A DNA stretch of 64,000 nt from Rhodoferax sp. OV413 (GTDB taxonomy: Bacteria > Pseudomonadota > Gammaproteobacteria > Pseudomonadales > Pseudohongiellaceae): assembly GCA_943330915.2 (NCBI GenBank), contig CALQJO020000001.1, positions 48,418 through 112,417 on the forward strand, read 5' to 3'. Below, one piece after another: positions 17,394-29,532 of the stretch. The position numbers and the translations under genes are program-made. Under the pieces are notes generated by a model that did not search any database, had not been told where the DNA came from, and saw nothing but the letters and a program-made list of their open reading frames with translations. Position 1 is the first letter of the stretch. Each line of letters opens with the position of its first letter.

Positions 17394-19793
17394 TCAATTC
17401 CTTAACTTTGCATTAAATTTGACTTCCAGGCCTTTGACACAACGCTCAATTATGGAATTGATGTCGTCGTCACCTAGAGTGCGTGAAGGATGTTGCCAGG
17501 TCAAGCCCAGTGCCATACTTTTTTTCTCGAAACCTATAGCATCGTCTTGATAAACATCAAATATTCTAAGCGAAGTAAGGTGTTCTCCCGCCAACGCTTG
17601 TAATTCGCTCCTGATAGCCTGCGCCGGGACGTGCCTGTCAATCAAAACAGCCAGGTCTCTGGAGACCTCAGGAAACCGGGAAAGTGCTTTGAATGCCGGT
17701 TTTCGTGAGTTCATTACTGCTGCCAGTTCAATCTCAAACAGGAATGTTTTGTCATTCAGGTCAAGCGCACGCTGCAAAACTGGAGACAGTGCTCCTATCC
17801 AGCCTACCGGCAGCCCGGACTTGAGGATTCGAGCACATTGGCCGTCATGAAGTGCCGGGTGCTTCTGTGCCTCAAAGGCAAACTTGTCATGTTCGCCGCT
17901 CAGGGAAAGTATTGTTTCTACATCCCCTTTTGCATCGTAGAAATCAGCAGCATCGCGACCTTGAGACCAGTCGGCCGGCAGGCGGCTACCATAAATAAGC
18001 CCGCCCAACATATCAGGCTGGTTGATCAGATCCCCGGAAGGCAGGAATATCTGGCCCGTTTCAAACAATCTGACCCGGGCCTGTTGGCGATTAACATTGT
18101 AACGTAAGGTCTGGATTAGCCCCGCCCACAAGCTTGTCCGCATCACCGCCATTTCTGCTGAAATTGGGTTTTGAAGAGGAACTGGCAGCAGGTCTGGTCT
18201 CAGCATTGCCATCAGTGAGGGTTCAACGAAGCTATAGGTGATAACTTGTTGATATCCCAGAGTTACAAGCCTTTCGCGAAGTCTCTCTGGGCTCACAGAG
18301 CCTTCAGGGCTTGGCGAAAGATTCATACGTACCAAGGGCTTGGTAACAGGCAGTTGATCATATCCGTAGACGCGCGCCAATTCCTCGATAAGATCTGCTT
18401 CTATGCTGATATCAAATCGGTGCGAAGGGATTACAAATTGAAGACTTGTATCAGTTGAAGATTGAAGAACCAGTCCTAATCTATTGAGTATATTGATAAT
18501 GTCAGTCCTGCTCATGATCATTCCGAGCAATCGATTAACATTATCAATTTCCAGTTTCACTGATTTTTTTGTAGGTACCGTGTGTTCACACACAATCACT
18601 GGTCCAGCATCCCCACCAACTATCTGCAATAAAAGCTGAGTCGCGCGCTCAATCGCTTGCAATTGCAAGTCGCTATCAACACCTCTTTCGTATCGATGAG
18701 ATGAATCTGTATGCAATCCGTAACGTCGGGCCCTGCCAGCGATTGCTAACGGGTCAAACCACGCACACTCAAGAAAAATATGTTTGGTGTCAGAGTTTAC
18801 GCCACTGTGCTTTCCGCCCATGATGCCGGCCAGAGCCAAAGGGCCTTGCTGATCGGTGATCAGAAGAGTGTCTGGTTGGACTTCAATTTGTTTGCCATCT
18901 AACAGGACAATTTTTTCACCGGCCTCGGCCATGCGTACATTGATGCCGCCGTTTAACTGGCTCAAATCGAACGCATGCATTGGTTGACCAAGCTCAAGCA
19001 ATATATAGTTGGTTACATCAACGACAGGATCAATACTTCTGAGACCGCATCGCCGCAGTTTTTCCTGCATCCACAGCGGTGTCTCCACATTGATATCAAT
19101 GCCTTTTATAACACGGCCAATATATCTCGGGCATTGCTCTGCAGCGGTGAGTTGTACCGCAAAGACATCATCAATAGTGGGTTGTACTGCTTCGATTACA
19201 GGTTCACAAAAATCCAGATTGTTAAGCGCGGAAATTTCGCGCGCCAGTCCTCTAATACTCAGACAATCCCCTCGATTAGGGGTCAGGTCCATTTCGTAAA
19301 ACATATCATCCAGCTGCAAGAATTCCCGTACGGACTTGCCGACCGGGGCATCTGCTGGCAATTCAAACAAGCCGTCAGACTTCTCAGCCAGACCAAGTTC
19401 CTGTGCAGAGCACAGCATTCCAAATGATTCAACACCACGTAATTTGGCTTTTTTGATCGCAAAGGAAGATGAGACGCCTGGCTCTGATGAAACAACCGGC
19501 AGTTGAGCACCAATGCGTGCATACGGAACCTTTAAACCGCTGCGAACGTTGGCGGCACCACAAACAACTTGCAGCACTTCTTCGCCGTCAAACACCTCAC
19601 ATACCCTCAATTTATCGGCATCCGGGTGCTGAACCACGTTGACAACTTCGGCGACAATTACACCTGCAAACTGCGCTGCAACAGGTCCATGCGCATCGAC
19701 TTCCAGCCCGGCCATCGTCAATTGACTGATAAGTGCCTCTGGCTCAAGGTCAAAATCAACCCACTCACGTATCCATTGTTGTGTAAAAATCAT
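17394..19793 (-). CDS. pheT: phenylalanyl-tRNA synthetase beta subunit
   Basis: The 799-residue subunit has an N-terminal tRNA-binding domain ([18 protein letters not shown], about 50-67) and the B3/B4 editing region including [19 protein letters not shown]. The B5 domain follows, then the core and the C-terminal anticodon-binding domain ([20 protein letters not shown] to [19 protein letters not shown]). It forms an alpha2-beta2 enzyme with PheS that charges tRNA-Phe. Length is standard. It lies 77 bp after pheS. Confidence 0.97.
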   Translation of the reverse strand: MIFTQQWIREWVDFDLEPEALISQLTMAGLEVDAHGPVAAQFAGVIVAEVVNVVQHPDADKLRVCEVFDGEEVLQVVCGAANVRSGLKVPYARIGAQLPVVSSEPGVSSSFAIKKAKLRGVESFGMLCSAQELGLAEKSDGLFELPADAPVGKSVREFLQLDDMFYEMDLTPNRGDCLSIRGLAREISALNNLDFCEPVIEAVQPTIDDVFAVQLTAAEQCPRYIGRVIKGIDINVETPLWMQEKLRRCGLRSIDPVVDVTNYILLELGQPMHAFDLSQLNGGINVRMAEAGEKIVLLDGKQIEVQPDTLLITDQQGPLALAGIMGGKHSGVNSDTKHIFLECAWFDPLAIAGRARRYGLHTDSSHRYERGVDSDLQLQAIERATQLLLQIVGGDAGPVIVCEHTVPTKKSVKLEIDNVNRLLGMIMSRTDIINILNRLGLVLQSSTDTSLQFVIPSHRFDISIEADLIEELARVYGYDQLPVTKPLVRMNLSPSPEGSVSPERLRERLVTLGYQQVITYSFVEPSLMAMLRPDLLPVPLQNPISAEMAVMRTSLWAGLIQTLRYNVNRQQARVRLFETGQIFLPSGDLINQPDMLGGLIYGSRLPADWSQGRDAADFYDAKGDVETILSLSGEHDKFAFEAQKHPALHDGQCARILKSGLPVGWIGALSPVLQRALDLNDKTFLFEIELAAVMNSRKPAFKALSRFPEVSRDLAVLIDRHVPAQAIRSELQALAGEHLTSLRIFDVYQDDAIGFEKKSMALGLTWQHPSRTLGDDDINSIIERCVKGLEVKFNAKLRN

Positions 19794-19870
19794 GCTTCGT
19801 TGCTCTTACTGTCTACTCATGGCTTTTCATTACTTTATAAATCAAAAATTTAATGCATTTCTACCGATCG

Positions 19871-20899
<1,029 letters not shown>

Positions 20900-20916
20900 T
20901 CAATCCGTTAAATGCA

Positions 20917-20955
20917 CAGAGCCGGCTCAGGTGTTGAACACCCGAACCGGCTCTG
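20917..20955 (-). promoter_or_regulatory. 19-bp imperfect hairpin between rplT and pheS
   Basis: CAGAGCCGGTTCGGGTGTT and AACACCTGAGCCGGCTCTG pair over 19 positions with two non-Watson-Crick positions and a one-base centre. No T-tract follows on the minus strand, so it is not a classical terminator. In E. coli the same interval carries the pheM leader and attenuator; here I see no Phe-rich leader peptide. Confidence 0.6.
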
Positions 20956-20969
20956 CAAAAAGTAACACT

Positions 20970-21329
20970 TTATTGTGCCAGGCTGGCTTTTGCCTGATTT
21001 ACCAATGCAGCGAATGCTGCTTTGTCATGCACAGCCAGATCTGCCATTACGCGACGGTCAACACCGATATTGGCCTTTTTCAATCCAGCGATCAGCTGGC
21101 TGTAGGTCATACCGTTAGCGCGTGACTGCGCGTTTATACGGGTAATCCACAATGAGCGGAAAACTCGCTTTTTGGCTCGACGGTCACGATAGGCATACTG
21201 ACCTGCCTTGATGACCGCCTGAAAGGCAACACGATACACACGACTGCGCGCGCCGTAGTAACCTTTAGCCTGCTTTAGAATCTTTTTGTGACGACGACGT
21301 GCCGTTACACCGCGTTTTACTCGTGCCAT
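20970..21329 (-). CDS. rplT: 50S ribosomal protein L20
   Basis: This 119-residue basic protein contains the invariant [30 protein letters not shown]-terminus, [20 protein letters not shown] and [21 protein letters not shown]. It binds 23S rRNA early in 50S assembly. In E. coli L20 represses its own operon by binding the rpmI-rplT leader. It is 27 bp downstream of rpmI. Confidence 0.98.
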   Translation of the reverse strand: MARVKRGVTARRRHKKILKQAKGYYGARSRVYRVAFQAVIKAGQYAYRDRRAKKRVFRSLWITRINAQSRANGMTYSQLIAGLKKANIGVDRRVMADLAVHDKAAFAALVNQAKASLAQ

Positions 21330-21356
21330 ATTGCTCTCCTCTGACTAACCTGATTA

Positions 21357-21551
21357 TTAATTAACGCGCATCATGCGATCGATCATCGGTTTATCACAGG
21401 CTGCAACCAGTGAAGTACCGCGTAATTGACGCTTACGCTTGGTGGTCATTTTGGTGAGAATATGGCTCTTGTTTGCACTTTTGCATTTCCAGCCGGAAGC
21501 TGTTTTTTTGAAACGCTTGGATGCACCGCTATGGGTTTTCATCTTGCTCAT
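21357..21551 (-). CDS. rpmI: 50S ribosomal protein L35
   Basis: This 64-residue protein matches the L35 signatures [19 protein letters not shown] and [17 protein letters not shown]. It lies between infC and rplT as usual. The rest is ordinary for the family. Confidence 0.97.
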   Translation of the reverse strand: MSKMKTHSGASKRFKKTASGWKCKSANKSHILTKMTTKRKRQLRGTSLVAACDKPMIDRMMRVN

Positions 21552-21622
21552 TTGTCTTACGACTCCGCATTTAGCGCCATCACTGGCGATAGTGTTTAGA
21601 TTTTAAAAAAAGCTGACACCCG

Positions 21623-22162
21623 TCAGACTTTTTTCTTCTTCGCAGGAGACAGAACCATCACGATCTGCCTACCTTCCATCTTGGGTTCTTGCTCAATAAC
21701 ACCGTAATCTTCAAGATCCTTGCCGATACGTTGTACGAGCTCAAGTCCAAGATGCTGATGGGCTAATTCCCGGCCGCGAAATCTTAACGATATCTTGGCT
21801 TTGTCCCCATCAGTAAGGAAACGTATCAGGTTGCGTAGTTTTACCTGATAATCCCCCTCTTCCGTCCCTGGTCGAAACTTGATTTCTTTCAGCTGTGTTT
21901 TGCGCTGCTTTTTCTTGTTGGCAGCCTTTTGCTTTTTCAGATCAAAAATGTGCTTGCCGTAATCCATGATTTTGCAGACCGGTGGCTCAGCCTCCGGGGC
22001 AATCATCACCAGATCAAGCTTGGCTTCACTGGCGGCAGCTCGCGCTTCCTCGATGGTCACTACGCCTTTTTGCTCGCCATCTGCTAATACCAGGCGAACT
22101 TCGGGTGAATCAATGTGCTCGTTAATGACCGGTTTTTTGGAACTGCTCTTCATATTCGACAG
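21623..22162 (-). CDS. infC: translation initiation factor IF-3 (probable CTG start)
   Basis: IF3 prevents premature subunit joining and proofreads start codons. The N-domain has [17 protein letters not shown] and [17 protein letters not shown]; the C-domain has [24 protein letters not shown] and [16 protein letters not shown], ending [11 protein letters not shown]. The track starts at ATG 22153, but GGAG at 22171-22174 is 17 bases away from it. An in-frame CTG at 22160-22162 is eight bases from the GGAG. infC typically uses a rare start codon so that IF3 limits its own synthesis, so I choose CTG. It sits between thrS and rpmI. Confidence 0.96.
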   Translation of the reverse strand: MSNMKSSSKKPVINEHIDSPEVRLVLADGEQKGVVTIEEARAAASEAKLDLVMIAPEAEPPVCKIMDYGKHIFDLKKQKAANKKKQRKTQLKEIKFRPGTEEGDYQVKLRNLIRFLTDGDKAKISLRFRGRELAHQHLGLELVQRIGKDLEDYGVIEQEPKMEGRQIVMVLSPAKKKKV

Positions 22163-22204
22163 CGTATTCTCTCCTGCTTAAATTATAAAATTTGCCTGAT
22201 CAAC

Positions 22205-24133
22205 CTATGACTGATGCGCGGCAGATCGTCCAAATCGTGAAATATCATCTGCCAGAAAACTGGCAAAGGCATCGATTGACATGATGCCAAGGTCGTTTCC
22301 TTCCCGGGTGCGTACAGAAACTTCCCCATTCTCCAGTTCCCTGTCACCCGCAACGAGCAGGAAAGGAATCTTCTGGATAGAATGCTCGCGGATTTTAAAG
22401 CCGATCTTCTCATTTCTCAAGTCCGCACTGACCCGAAAGCCCTTTCCTGCCAGTATTTTACGAACTTTTTCACAATATTCGGCTTGTTTGTCGGTGATAT
22501 TCATCACAACAACCTGATCGGGTGATAGCCAAGCAGGAAGTGCTCCCGCGTAATGTTCGATCAAGACACCAATAAATCGCTCAAATGAGCCAAGAATTGC
22601 CCGATGAAGCATGACCGGGACTTTCCTGTTGCCGTCTTCGGCGACGTATTGAGCACCCAGTCGTTCTGGCATCGAAAAGTCTACCTGGATAGTGCCGCAT
22701 TGCTGCACCCGCCCCATACAGTCCTTCAATGAAAATTCGATTTTGGGACCATAAAACGCGCCTTCTCCTGGCAATAATTCCCAGGCGAGGCCACTATTAT
22801 TCAGGGCCTGACGTAAAGAACCCTCTGCTCTGTCCCACATTTCCTCAGAGCCAACTCGCTTGGCTGGGCGGGTCGACAGACGAAGTATAATTTCATCAAA
22901 ACCAAAGTCACGGTATACACCAAACAAAAGTTTCATGAATGCCGCTACTTCGTCTTGTATAGCTTCTTCAGCACAGAATATATGCGCATCATCCTGAGTG
23001 AAGCTGCGCACCCGCATCAATCCATGCATTGATCCTGATGGTTCGAATCGATGGCAAGAGCCGAATTCTGCCAGGCGCAAGGGCAAATCCCTGTAACTCT
23101 TAAGGCCCTGATTAAAGACCTGAATATGGCAAGGACAGTTCATTGGCTTAATAGCATACATGCGGTTTTCAGAAGCAACGCTGAACATCTGATCAGCAAA
23201 TTTATCCGCGTGACCAGAGCGTTCCCAAAGTGAGTAGTCTACCAACTGAGGTGTGCGTATCTCTTGGTAGCCGTTTTCATTCTGCACTTTTTGCATGTAA
23301 TGCTGAATGACCTGGTAAATAGTCCATCCGCGTGGATGCCAGAAAACCATCCCGGGAGCTTCTTCCTGAAAATGGAAAAGATCCAGTTTCTTACCAATTT
23401 TGCGGTGATCGCGCTTTTGCTGCTCTTCAAGCCTGAACAGATAATCTGCAAGGGCTTTTTTGTCACCCCACGCTGTTCCATGAATGCGCTGCAACATTTC
23501 ATTGTTGGAATCGCCACGCCAGTATGCGCCCGCGACTGACGTCAATTTAAACGCTTTGAACTTTCCTGTGTTCGGCACATGTGGCCCGCGACAAAGGTCT
23601 ATAAAATCACCCTGTCGATAAAACGAAAGCTGTTCGTCGCCCGGAATGCCTTTAATGATTTCGACTTTATACTTCTCGCCCATTTTTTCAAACATGGCAA
23701 CGGCGTCGTCACGGCTCATCAGTTCACGTTTAACAGGCAGGTTTTCTTTTACAATGTCCTGCATTACAGCTTCAATTTTCTCGAGATCTTCCGCTGTGAA
23801 GGCTCTTTCATACGCAAAGTCATAAAAAAAACCATCTTCGACTACCGGTCCGATTGTCACCTGCGCAGTTGGGAAGAGTCGTTGGACAGCCTGTGCCATC
23901 AAATGTGCACAAGAGTGACGAATGACTTCAAGGCCTTCAGTGTCGCGCTCGGTGATGATCGCGAGATGAGCATCAGTATCGATTAAGCAGGAGGTGTCGA
24001 CCAGTTGTCCATCTACCCGGCCCGCAAGGGCTGCTTTCGCAAGGCCTGAACCAATGGATTCAGCAACTTCAAATACAGTCACTGGCCGATCAAATTGTCG
24101 TTGACTACCGTCGGGAAGAGTAATTGAAGGCAT
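22205..24133 (-). CDS. thrS: threonyl-tRNA synthetase
   Basis: The 642-residue class II synthetase has a TGS domain ([20 protein letters not shown]) and the N2 editing domain with [12 protein letters not shown] (about 73) and the Cys of [12 protein letters not shown]. In the catalytic core [10 protein letters not shown] supplies a zinc cysteine, and FRFEPSG-type motif 2 appears as [17 protein letters not shown]. The C-terminal anticodon-binding domain follows. It charges tRNA-Thr and leads the infC-rpmI-rplT-pheST-ihfA cluster. tRNA-Val lies upstream on the same strand. Confidence 0.98.
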   Translation of the reverse strand: MPSITLPDGSQRQFDRPVTVFEVAESIGSGLAKAALAGRVDGQLVDTSCLIDTDAHLAIITERDTEGLEVIRHSCAHLMAQAVQRLFPTAQVTIGPVVEDGFFYDFAYERAFTAEDLEKIEAVMQDIVKENLPVKRELMSRDDAVAMFEKMGEKYKVEIIKGIPGDEQLSFYRQGDFIDLCRGPHVPNTGKFKAFKLTSVAGAYWRGDSNNEMLQRIHGTAWGDKKALADYLFRLEEQQKRDHRKIGKKLDLFHFQEEAPGMVFWHPRGWTIYQVIQHYMQKVQNENGYQEIRTPQLVDYSLWERSGHADKFADQMFSVASENRMYAIKPMNCPCHIQVFNQGLKSYRDLPLRLAEFGSCHRFEPSGSMHGLMRVRSFTQDDAHIFCAEEAIQDEVAAFMKLLFGVYRDFGFDEIILRLSTRPAKRVGSEEMWDRAEGSLRQALNNSGLAWELLPGEGAFYGPKIEFSLKDCMGRVQQCGTIQVDFSMPERLGAQYVAEDGNRKVPVMLHRAILGSFERFIGVLIEHYAGALPAWLSPDQVVVMNITDKQAEYCEKVRKILAGKGFRVSADLRNEKIGFKIREHSIQKIPFLLVAGDRELENGEVSVRTREGNDLGIMSIDAFASFLADDISRFGRSAAHQS

Positions 24134-24240
24134 AGCGGTCGCGGTTCGTTTGATATGAGATGAATGAAGCCTGACTTACAAGGCATTTATGAAAAACAAT
24201 CGGATTGCGGATTGATGCAGAATACCACTTATTAATTTAG

Positions 24241-24317
<77 letters not shown>

Positions 24318-24404
24318 GTTTCAATTTCTACTTAGTAACAGGCAAATCTTTAAATAAATCCTGATTTTAAACAGGATCAGACCACCGCTTCCGAAAGAAT
24401 ATCG

Positions 24405-24433
24405 ATTATAGGGGCAGCCAGAAAAAACTACAA
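24405..24433 (-). promoter_or_regulatory. candidate promoter of tRNA-Val
   Basis: On the minus strand, TTGTAG, a 17-bp spacer and TATAAT lie just after the uvrB stop and about 90 bases before the tRNA. A small ATCCTG/CAGGAT hairpin (24358-24377) would fall in the leader. Confidence 0.5.
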
Positions 24434-24470
24434 GAGAATGGCTGTGACGATGACCATCAAGATAATCACT

Positions 24471-26507
24471 CTAACCGGAATTAATCAGATCAATTTTCAG
24501 GGCGGCAACCTGATCACGTAAAACAGCAGCTTCTTCAAATTCAAGATTGCGCGCCATTTCAAGCATACGCTGTTCCAATTGTTTTATTTCATGGGCGAGT
24601 GACCTGACGTCTTTGTGAGATGTGGTACCGGATTTATAGTCCGCAGATTTTTCTGCTACTGATTTGCCTTTACGACGGTTTCGTGAGTCGTTGGCGGCAT
24701 CACCGTGGTGCGCTCCTTCCATTACATCTGAGACTGACTTATTGACTCCTGCCGGAGTAATGTTATTGACCATGTTAAAGCTTATCTGTACTTCCCGCCT
24801 CCGCTCAGATTCATTGATCGCACGTTGCATGGAACCCGTAATTCTATCGGCATACAAGATGGCTCTGCCGTTAAGGTTGCGCGCGGCTCTGCCGATGGTC
24901 TGAATCAGCGAGCGCTCGGAGCGCAAAAAACCTTCCTTGTCTGCATCCAGAATTGCTACCAGAGAGACCTCGGGGATGTCTAACCCTTCCCTGAGCAGAT
25001 TTATGCCAACCAAGACATCAAACTGACCCAGCCTCAAATCTCGAATGATCTCCGAACGCTCAATTGTATCTATATCTGAATGTAAGTATCTGACGCGTAT
25101 CTCATGATCCATCAGATAATCTGTCAAATCTTCAGCCATTCGTTTTGTAAGCACGGTGACAAGCACCCTTTCATGACGGGCAGTGATCAGACGAACTTCT
25201 GATAACAGGTCGTCTACCTGTGTACCAGCAGGACGAATTTCCAGTATTGGATCTAGTAATCCGGTTGGGCGCACGAGCTGTCTGACGGTTTGTCCGGCGC
25301 GTTCAAGTTCATAGGGGCCAGGAGTTGCAGAGACAAAAATCAACTGTGAGGTCAGTGACTCCCATTCCTCAAATCTCAATGGTCTGTTATCAAGGGCTGA
25401 AGGTAAACGAAAGCCATACTCAACCAGTGTTTCTTTTCGTGAGCGATCTCCTTTGAACATAGCGCCAATCTGCGGAACCGACACGTGAGATTCATCCACT
25501 ATTACTATGGAGTCCGGTGGCAAGTAATCAAATAGCGTAGGTGGAGCTTGACCTGGGTCGCGACCAGACAAATAGCGTGAATAGTTTTCTATACCATTGC
25601 AGTAACCGAGTTCAGACATCATTTCTATGTCGAAACGAGTTCTTTGAGCAAGACGCTGCGCCTCTACAAGCCGATGGTGTTGTTCGAGATACAGAACTCT
25701 GTCATTGAGTTCAATTTTTATGTCTTCGAGTGCGTCGAGAATTTTTTCGCGCGGAGTCACATAATGTGATTTTGGGAAAATGGTCAGACGCGGCACTTTG
25801 CGTATGACTTCGCCATTAAGCGGGTCAAAAAATGATAGTGCCTCAATCTCGTCATCAAACAGTTCGATGCGGATGGCATGCCTTTCTGAATCTGCAGGGT
25901 AAACATCAATAACATCGCCTCTCACCCGATACGTGGCCCTTTGCAGTTCCATGTCATTTCTGCTGTATTGCATATCAGCAAGTCTTCGAAGAATGTAGCG
26001 CTGATCAATTTTGTCGCCCCGATCGAGGTGCAAGACCATTTTCAGGTATGAGCCCGGATCGCCTAGCCCGTAAATAGCCGATACAGTTGCCACGACTATG
26101 ACATCGCGTCTTTCCAACAGCGCTTTGGTAGCTGACAAACGCATCTGTTCGATATGCTCATTAATAGATGCATCCTTTTCTATGTAAAGATCTGAGGAAG
26201 GAACATACGCTTCTGGCTGGTAGTAATCGTAGTAAGACACAAAATACTCAACAGCGTTATCAGGAAAAAACTCTCTGAATTCGCCATAAAGCTGTGCTGC
26301 CAAGGTTTTGTTTGGCGCCATTACCAAAGCCGGTCGCTGTGTCTGTGCAATCACATTCGCGATTGTGAAGGTTTTTCCCGAGCCAGTCACACCCAGAAGA
26401 ATCTGAGAGTGTAGCCCCTCATCCAAGCCCTCAATCAATTGTGCTATCGCATTGGGCTGATCACCCGCAGGGAGGAAGTTCGCATGCATTTTAAATGGTA
26501 TGTTCAT
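24471..26507 (-). CDS. uvrB: UvrABC system protein B
   Basis: The 678-residue nucleotide-excision repair helicase has Walker [10 protein letters not shown] near residue 39 and the beta-hairpin region [41 protein letters not shown] is the DEAD-like box. Helicase motifs V and VI are in [14 protein letters not shown] and QTIGRAARN. The C-terminal UVR domain ([23 protein letters not shown]) binds UvrC. About 60 residues of polar linker precede the UVR domain. It loads on damaged DNA with UvrA. I saw no convincing LexA box upstream. Confidence 0.98.
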   Translation of the reverse strand: MNIPFKMHANFLPAGDQPNAIAQLIEGLDEGLHSQILLGVTGSGKTFTIANVIAQTQRPALVMAPNKTLAAQLYGEFREFFPDNAVEYFVSYYDYYQPEAYVPSSDLYIEKDASINEHIEQMRLSATKALLERRDVIVVATVSAIYGLGDPGSYLKMVLHLDRGDKIDQRYILRRLADMQYSRNDMELQRATYRVRGDVIDVYPADSERHAIRIELFDDEIEALSFFDPLNGEVIRKVPRLTIFPKSHYVTPREKILDALEDIKIELNDRVLYLEQHHRLVEAQRLAQRTRFDIEMMSELGYCNGIENYSRYLSGRDPGQAPPTLFDYLPPDSIVIVDESHVSVPQIGAMFKGDRSRKETLVEYGFRLPSALDNRPLRFEEWESLTSQLIFVSATPGPYELERAGQTVRQLVRPTGLLDPILEIRPAGTQVDDLLSEVRLITARHERVLVTVLTKRMAEDLTDYLMDHEIRVRYLHSDIDTIERSEIIRDLRLGQFDVLVGINLLREGLDIPEVSLVAILDADKEGFLRSERSLIQTIGRAARNLNGRAILYADRITGSMQRAINESERRREVQISFNMVNNITPAGVNKSVSDVMEGAHHGDAANDSRNRRKGKSVAEKSADYKSGTTSHKDVRSLAHEIKQLEQRMLEMARNLEFEEAAVLRDQVAALKIDLINSG

Positions 26508-26595
26508 GGTCGTAAGTATACTGCCCGGAAGACATTTTTTTTTATTGCAGCATTTTTCGCCTAGGTAAAAGCATCAAAAAGTTGCTGATCAAAGG

Positions 26596-26624
26596 TTGAC
26601 CAGTATGACAAATGTCATTATGAT
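26596..26624 (+). promoter_or_regulatory. promoter of tRNA-Asn
   Basis: TTGACC, a 17-bp spacer and TATGAT are followed by a GC-rich discriminator (ACGCGTCC). A 14-bp inverted repeat, ATGACA-AA-TGTCAT, fills most of the spacer. The tRNA begins 40 bases past the -10. Confidence 0.7.
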
Positions 26625-26663
26625 ACGCGTCCTGTTGGGGCCAACCAAATTGGCCAACGTTAC

Positions 26664-26738
26664 TGCCCAATAGCTCAATGGTAGAGTAATCGACTGTTAA
26701 TCGATTGGTTCCTGGTTCGAGTCCAGGTTGGGCAGCCA
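26664..26738 (+). tRNA. tRNA-Asn (anticodon GTT)
   Basis: The 75-nt cloverleaf has acceptor TGCCCAA pairing with TTGGGCA and D-arm GCTCAATGGTAGAGT. The anticodon stem ATCGA/TCGAT has loop CTGTTAA, giving anticodon GTT; the T-arm contains GGTTCGAGTCC. G discriminator and encoded CCA. Confidence 0.97.
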
Positions 26739-26925
26739 AATTTTTCCTCTGTTTTAATTCCCCGTATTTAAAATGCACGCGTGTTTCCGGAACGCCAAAA
26801 CATTGATCAGGTTTTGGATTATACAATTATGCGTGGCATTAACTGATTCGTGTTCAGTATCTGTTAAAGTATCAGCCCGCATCATACTCGGTGTTTACCC
26901 CCCAATAATGTCAAGGAGATTGTTT

Positions 26926-27492
26926 ATGTTTAAGTCTTTGTTAGCAGCGATTTTGGTTGCTGTCAGCATGGTTGGCTATGCGGCTGAAAATGCGAATCCT
27001 GTTGTTGTCATGGAAACCAGCCAAGGCACTGTGGTTATTGAGCTTTGGGCTGATGAGGCGCCAATCACAGTTGAGAATTTTCTGCGATATGTGGATAACA
27101 AATTGTATGACAATCTAACATTTCACAGAGTAATTCCAGGTTTTATGATTCAAGGCGGCGGTTACAATACTGAATTTGTAGAAATGTCAGGTTATGCACC
27201 TATCAAAAATGAGGCTTCTCCTACGCTTGAAAATGATCGGGGAACTTTGGCAATGGCACGCACCAATGTTGTTGATAGCGCAACCAGTCAGTTTTTTATC
27301 AATTTGGTAGATAACGATTTCCTGAATCAGCGAGGAACCTCAGCTCAGGACTTCGGTTACGCCGTATTCGGCCGAGTCATAGAGGGAATGGATATTGTTG
27401 ATGCTATTGCCGCCTCGCCTACGGCAAACGCGCGTCAGCACCAGAATGTTCCGGTCGAGCCTGTAATGATTCTGTCTATGACCAGAAGGTAG
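26926..27492 (+). CDS. periplasmic cyclophilin-type peptidyl-prolyl isomerase
   Basis: The track ORF starts too early. ATG 26926 has AAGGAG six bases upstream and opens a signal peptide (MFKSLLAAILVAVSMVGYAAE), giving 188 residues. The cyclophilin core has VVIELWADEAPITVENFLRY, the catalytic-arginine motif FHRVIPGFMIQGG, and SQFFINLVDN. It resembles E. coli PpiA, which speeds cis-trans proline isomerisation in the periplasm. It stands alone after tRNA-Asn and converges on the wbpM-like gene. A second exported cyclophilin is encoded at 49862-50464. Confidence 0.93.
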   Translation: MFKSLLAAILVAVSMVGYAAENANPVVVMETSQGTVVIELWADEAPITVENFLRYVDNKLYDNLTFHRVIPGFMIQGGGYNTEFVEMSGYAPIKNEASPTLENDRGTLAMARTNVVDSATSQFFINLVDNDFLNQRGTSAQDFGYAVFGRVIEGMDIVDAIAASPTANARQHQNVPVEPVMILSMTRR

Positions 27493-27508
27493 CTTGTCAG
27501 GTAATTGA

Positions 27509-29506
27509 TCAGCGTTTATGGAGCGGTGTGACTTTGGTGGCGGCAACCTTGTTTTGCGGATGGTTGACTGAGTTAGATGTTGCTGAAGTTACACCTGTGC
27601 CGCTTGTATTGGGCCAGAACAGATCATCTTTAAGCGATTCAGGATTAAAACCGTCAACTGCACGAATCAGTAGTTGACGTATGGTTTCAAGATCCAGCCG
27701 TTTGCATGCAGACTCAAGTTCGACAAGCATGGGTTGAAGATCGCTCCACGGCAAAAAATCCTCTTCTGCACGCATGATCTTTGGGTGCTCTGTCCCTGTG
27801 ACAGATTCGCCTATCAATAATTCCTCAAAGAGCTTTTCACCGGGTCTAAGTCCGGTATATTCAATTGAGATGTGTCCTTCGTATGACTTTTCATCTTTGA
27901 TGTTGTAACCCATCAAATGAATCATTTTGCGTGCCAGATCCACAATTTTAATTGGCTCATGCATATCCAGCACAAACACATCGCCACCACTTGCCATTGA
28001 CCCTGCCTGAATCACCAACTGCGCGGCTTCCTGAACTGTCATAAAGTAACGTGTAACTTCAGGGTGAGTTACTGTCACCGGCCCGCCCTGACTAATCTGT
28101 TTGCGGAACAAAGGCACTACTGAACCGGACGAGCCAAGAACATTGCCAAATCTCACCATACTAAAACATGTGCCACCTTTCTGAGCTGCCAAGGCCTGAA
28201 GCACTTGCTCCGCAAATCTTTTTGTTGCGCCCATCACATTGGTTGGACGTACGGCCTTGTCAGTTGAAATAAGTACAAAATTTTCGACTTGACACTTATT
28301 GGCTGCCAGAGCAGCAACAGCCGTACCAAGCGTATTGTTAAAGGCGCCTTCTATGACATTCCTCTCAACCATTGGTACTTGCTTATATGCGGCCGCATGA
28401 TAGACGGTCTTTACCTTGAATTTTTGCAGGATTACTTCCAGAAGATTCTGGTTACAGGTGTTACCCAGAACTGCAACAATGTCAGTTTCAAAGTCAGACT
28501 TACCTTGTAAAGCGTCTCTCAGTGTCTGCAGTTCACGCTCGATGTCATACAATCCAAACTCAAAGCTGTCGAGGACTACCAATTTTGCAGGCCTGAGGCC
28601 AAGAATTTGTCTACAAAGCTCTGAGCCAATAGATCCGGCTGCTCCAGTTACCATAACTGACTTGCCTGTGATACAGGCACTCATCAGCTCTGGATCCGGA
28701 GGAACAATATCGCGGCCCAACAAGTCCTCGATATCAATATCTCTAACTTCGTCAACATGGAATTTTCCCGTGCGCATATCAAACAGTTCGGGCACAGTCT
28801 TGACGTGAACCGGCAGGTGCTCGAGTTTATTGAGGATTTCCTTTCTTTCAGCATGGCTGGCTGAGGGAATGGCAAGCAGGATTTGTGTGACGGAGAAAGT
28901 TTTGATCAGCTCTGATAGAGCGGAAGGGGTATAAACTCGGATGCCATGGACAATACTGCCAACAATATGTCGGCTGTCATCCACAAAGGCAACGGGCAAA
29001 TACTGGTTGCCACTTTGCAAGGCAACCACTAGCTGCATGCCAGAACTTCCGGCCCCGTAGATAATCACGGGTTGTTTTGGTCGAAAATTTTCAATCAGAC
29101 TCTGGAGGGCAAGTTTAGCGACAAATCGGCTTCCCCCGACAAAAACAAGCGAGATCATCCAGTATATAGGGACTGTTGCATGATTGAGCAACTCTGGTGA
29201 GAGAATTAGATAATATACGCCGCCGAACAACACTGCGGCGACTGTGATTCCCTGAATAACAATAAATCCGGACTGACCACCCATATAGAGCAGGATAGTT
29301 CGGTACAAACCGATGCGGTAAAAGACCAATACACTGATCAGAATGGCTAGAGCGCTAAAGCCGAGGACTTGATCAAGTTTGTCTTCGACGCTTATGCCCA
29401 GCATGTTGAGTGACAACCAGGCTGCCAGAGCGAGCATCAAGATATCCGCCACCATCAACAGCACTTGCTTGACATTACGAGACAGTGGGATGGTATAGGG
29501 ATTCAT
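27509..29506 (-). CDS. wbpM: WbpM/CapD-type nucleoside-diphosphate-sugar 4,6-dehydratase
   Basis: The protein has four N-terminal membrane helices (VLLMVADILMLALAAWLSLNML onward), a cytoplasmic Rossmann-like segment (VIIYGAGSSGMQLVVAL) and a C-terminal SDR domain. That domain has VTGAAGSIGSELCRQILGL, ISTDKAVRPTNVMGATKRFAEQ and GLRPGEKLFEELL. Family members convert UDP-GlcNAc to a 4-keto-6-deoxy sugar for surface polysaccharide. The track start at 29671 overlaps the upstream gene; I choose ATG 29506 (MNPYTIPL), with AGGA before tandem ATGs at 29509/29506. It follows the WecA/WbpL-like transferase by 26 bp. Confidence 0.9.
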   Translation of the reverse strand: MNPYTIPLSRNVKQVLLMVADILMLALAAWLSLNMLGISVEDKLDQVLGFSALAILISVLVFYRIGLYRTILLYMGGQSGFIVIQGITVAAVLFGGVYYLILSPELLNHATVPIYWMISLVFVGGSRFVAKLALQSLIENFRPKQPVIIYGAGSSGMQLVVALQSGNQYLPVAFVDDSRHIVGSIVHGIRVYTPSALSELIKTFSVTQILLAIPSASHAERKEILNKLEHLPVHVKTVPELFDMRTGKFHVDEVRDIDIEDLLGRDIVPPDPELMSACITGKSVMVTGAAGSIGSELCRQILGLRPAKLVVLDSFEFGLYDIERELQTLRDALQGKSDFETDIVAVLGNTCNQNLLEVILQKFKVKTVYHAAAYKQVPMVERNVIEGAFNNTLGTAVAALAANKCQVENFVLISTDKAVRPTNVMGATKRFAEQVLQALAAQKGGTCFSMVRFGNVLGSSGSVVPLFRKQISQGGPVTVTHPEVTRYFMTVQEAAQLVIQAGSMASGGDVFVLDMHEPIKIVDLARKMIHLMGYNIKDEKSYEGHISIEYTGLRPGEKLFEELLIGESVTGTEHPKIMRAEEDFLPWSDLQPMLVELESACKRLDLETIRQLLIRAVDGFNPESLKDDLFWPNTSGTGVTSATSNSVNHPQNKVAATKVTPLHKR

Positions 29507-29532
29507 CATTATTCCTGTGCGGCGATCAGCTC

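Noticed and set aside
26508-26640. LexA box upstream of uvrB
   Set aside because: No sequence close to CTG-N10-CAG with the AT-rich centre was found in the expected place.
26542-26826. 94-residue minus-strand ORF containing AAQPGLEPGTNRLTVDYS
   Set aside because: This is the antisense reading of tRNA-Asn, a common annotation artefact.
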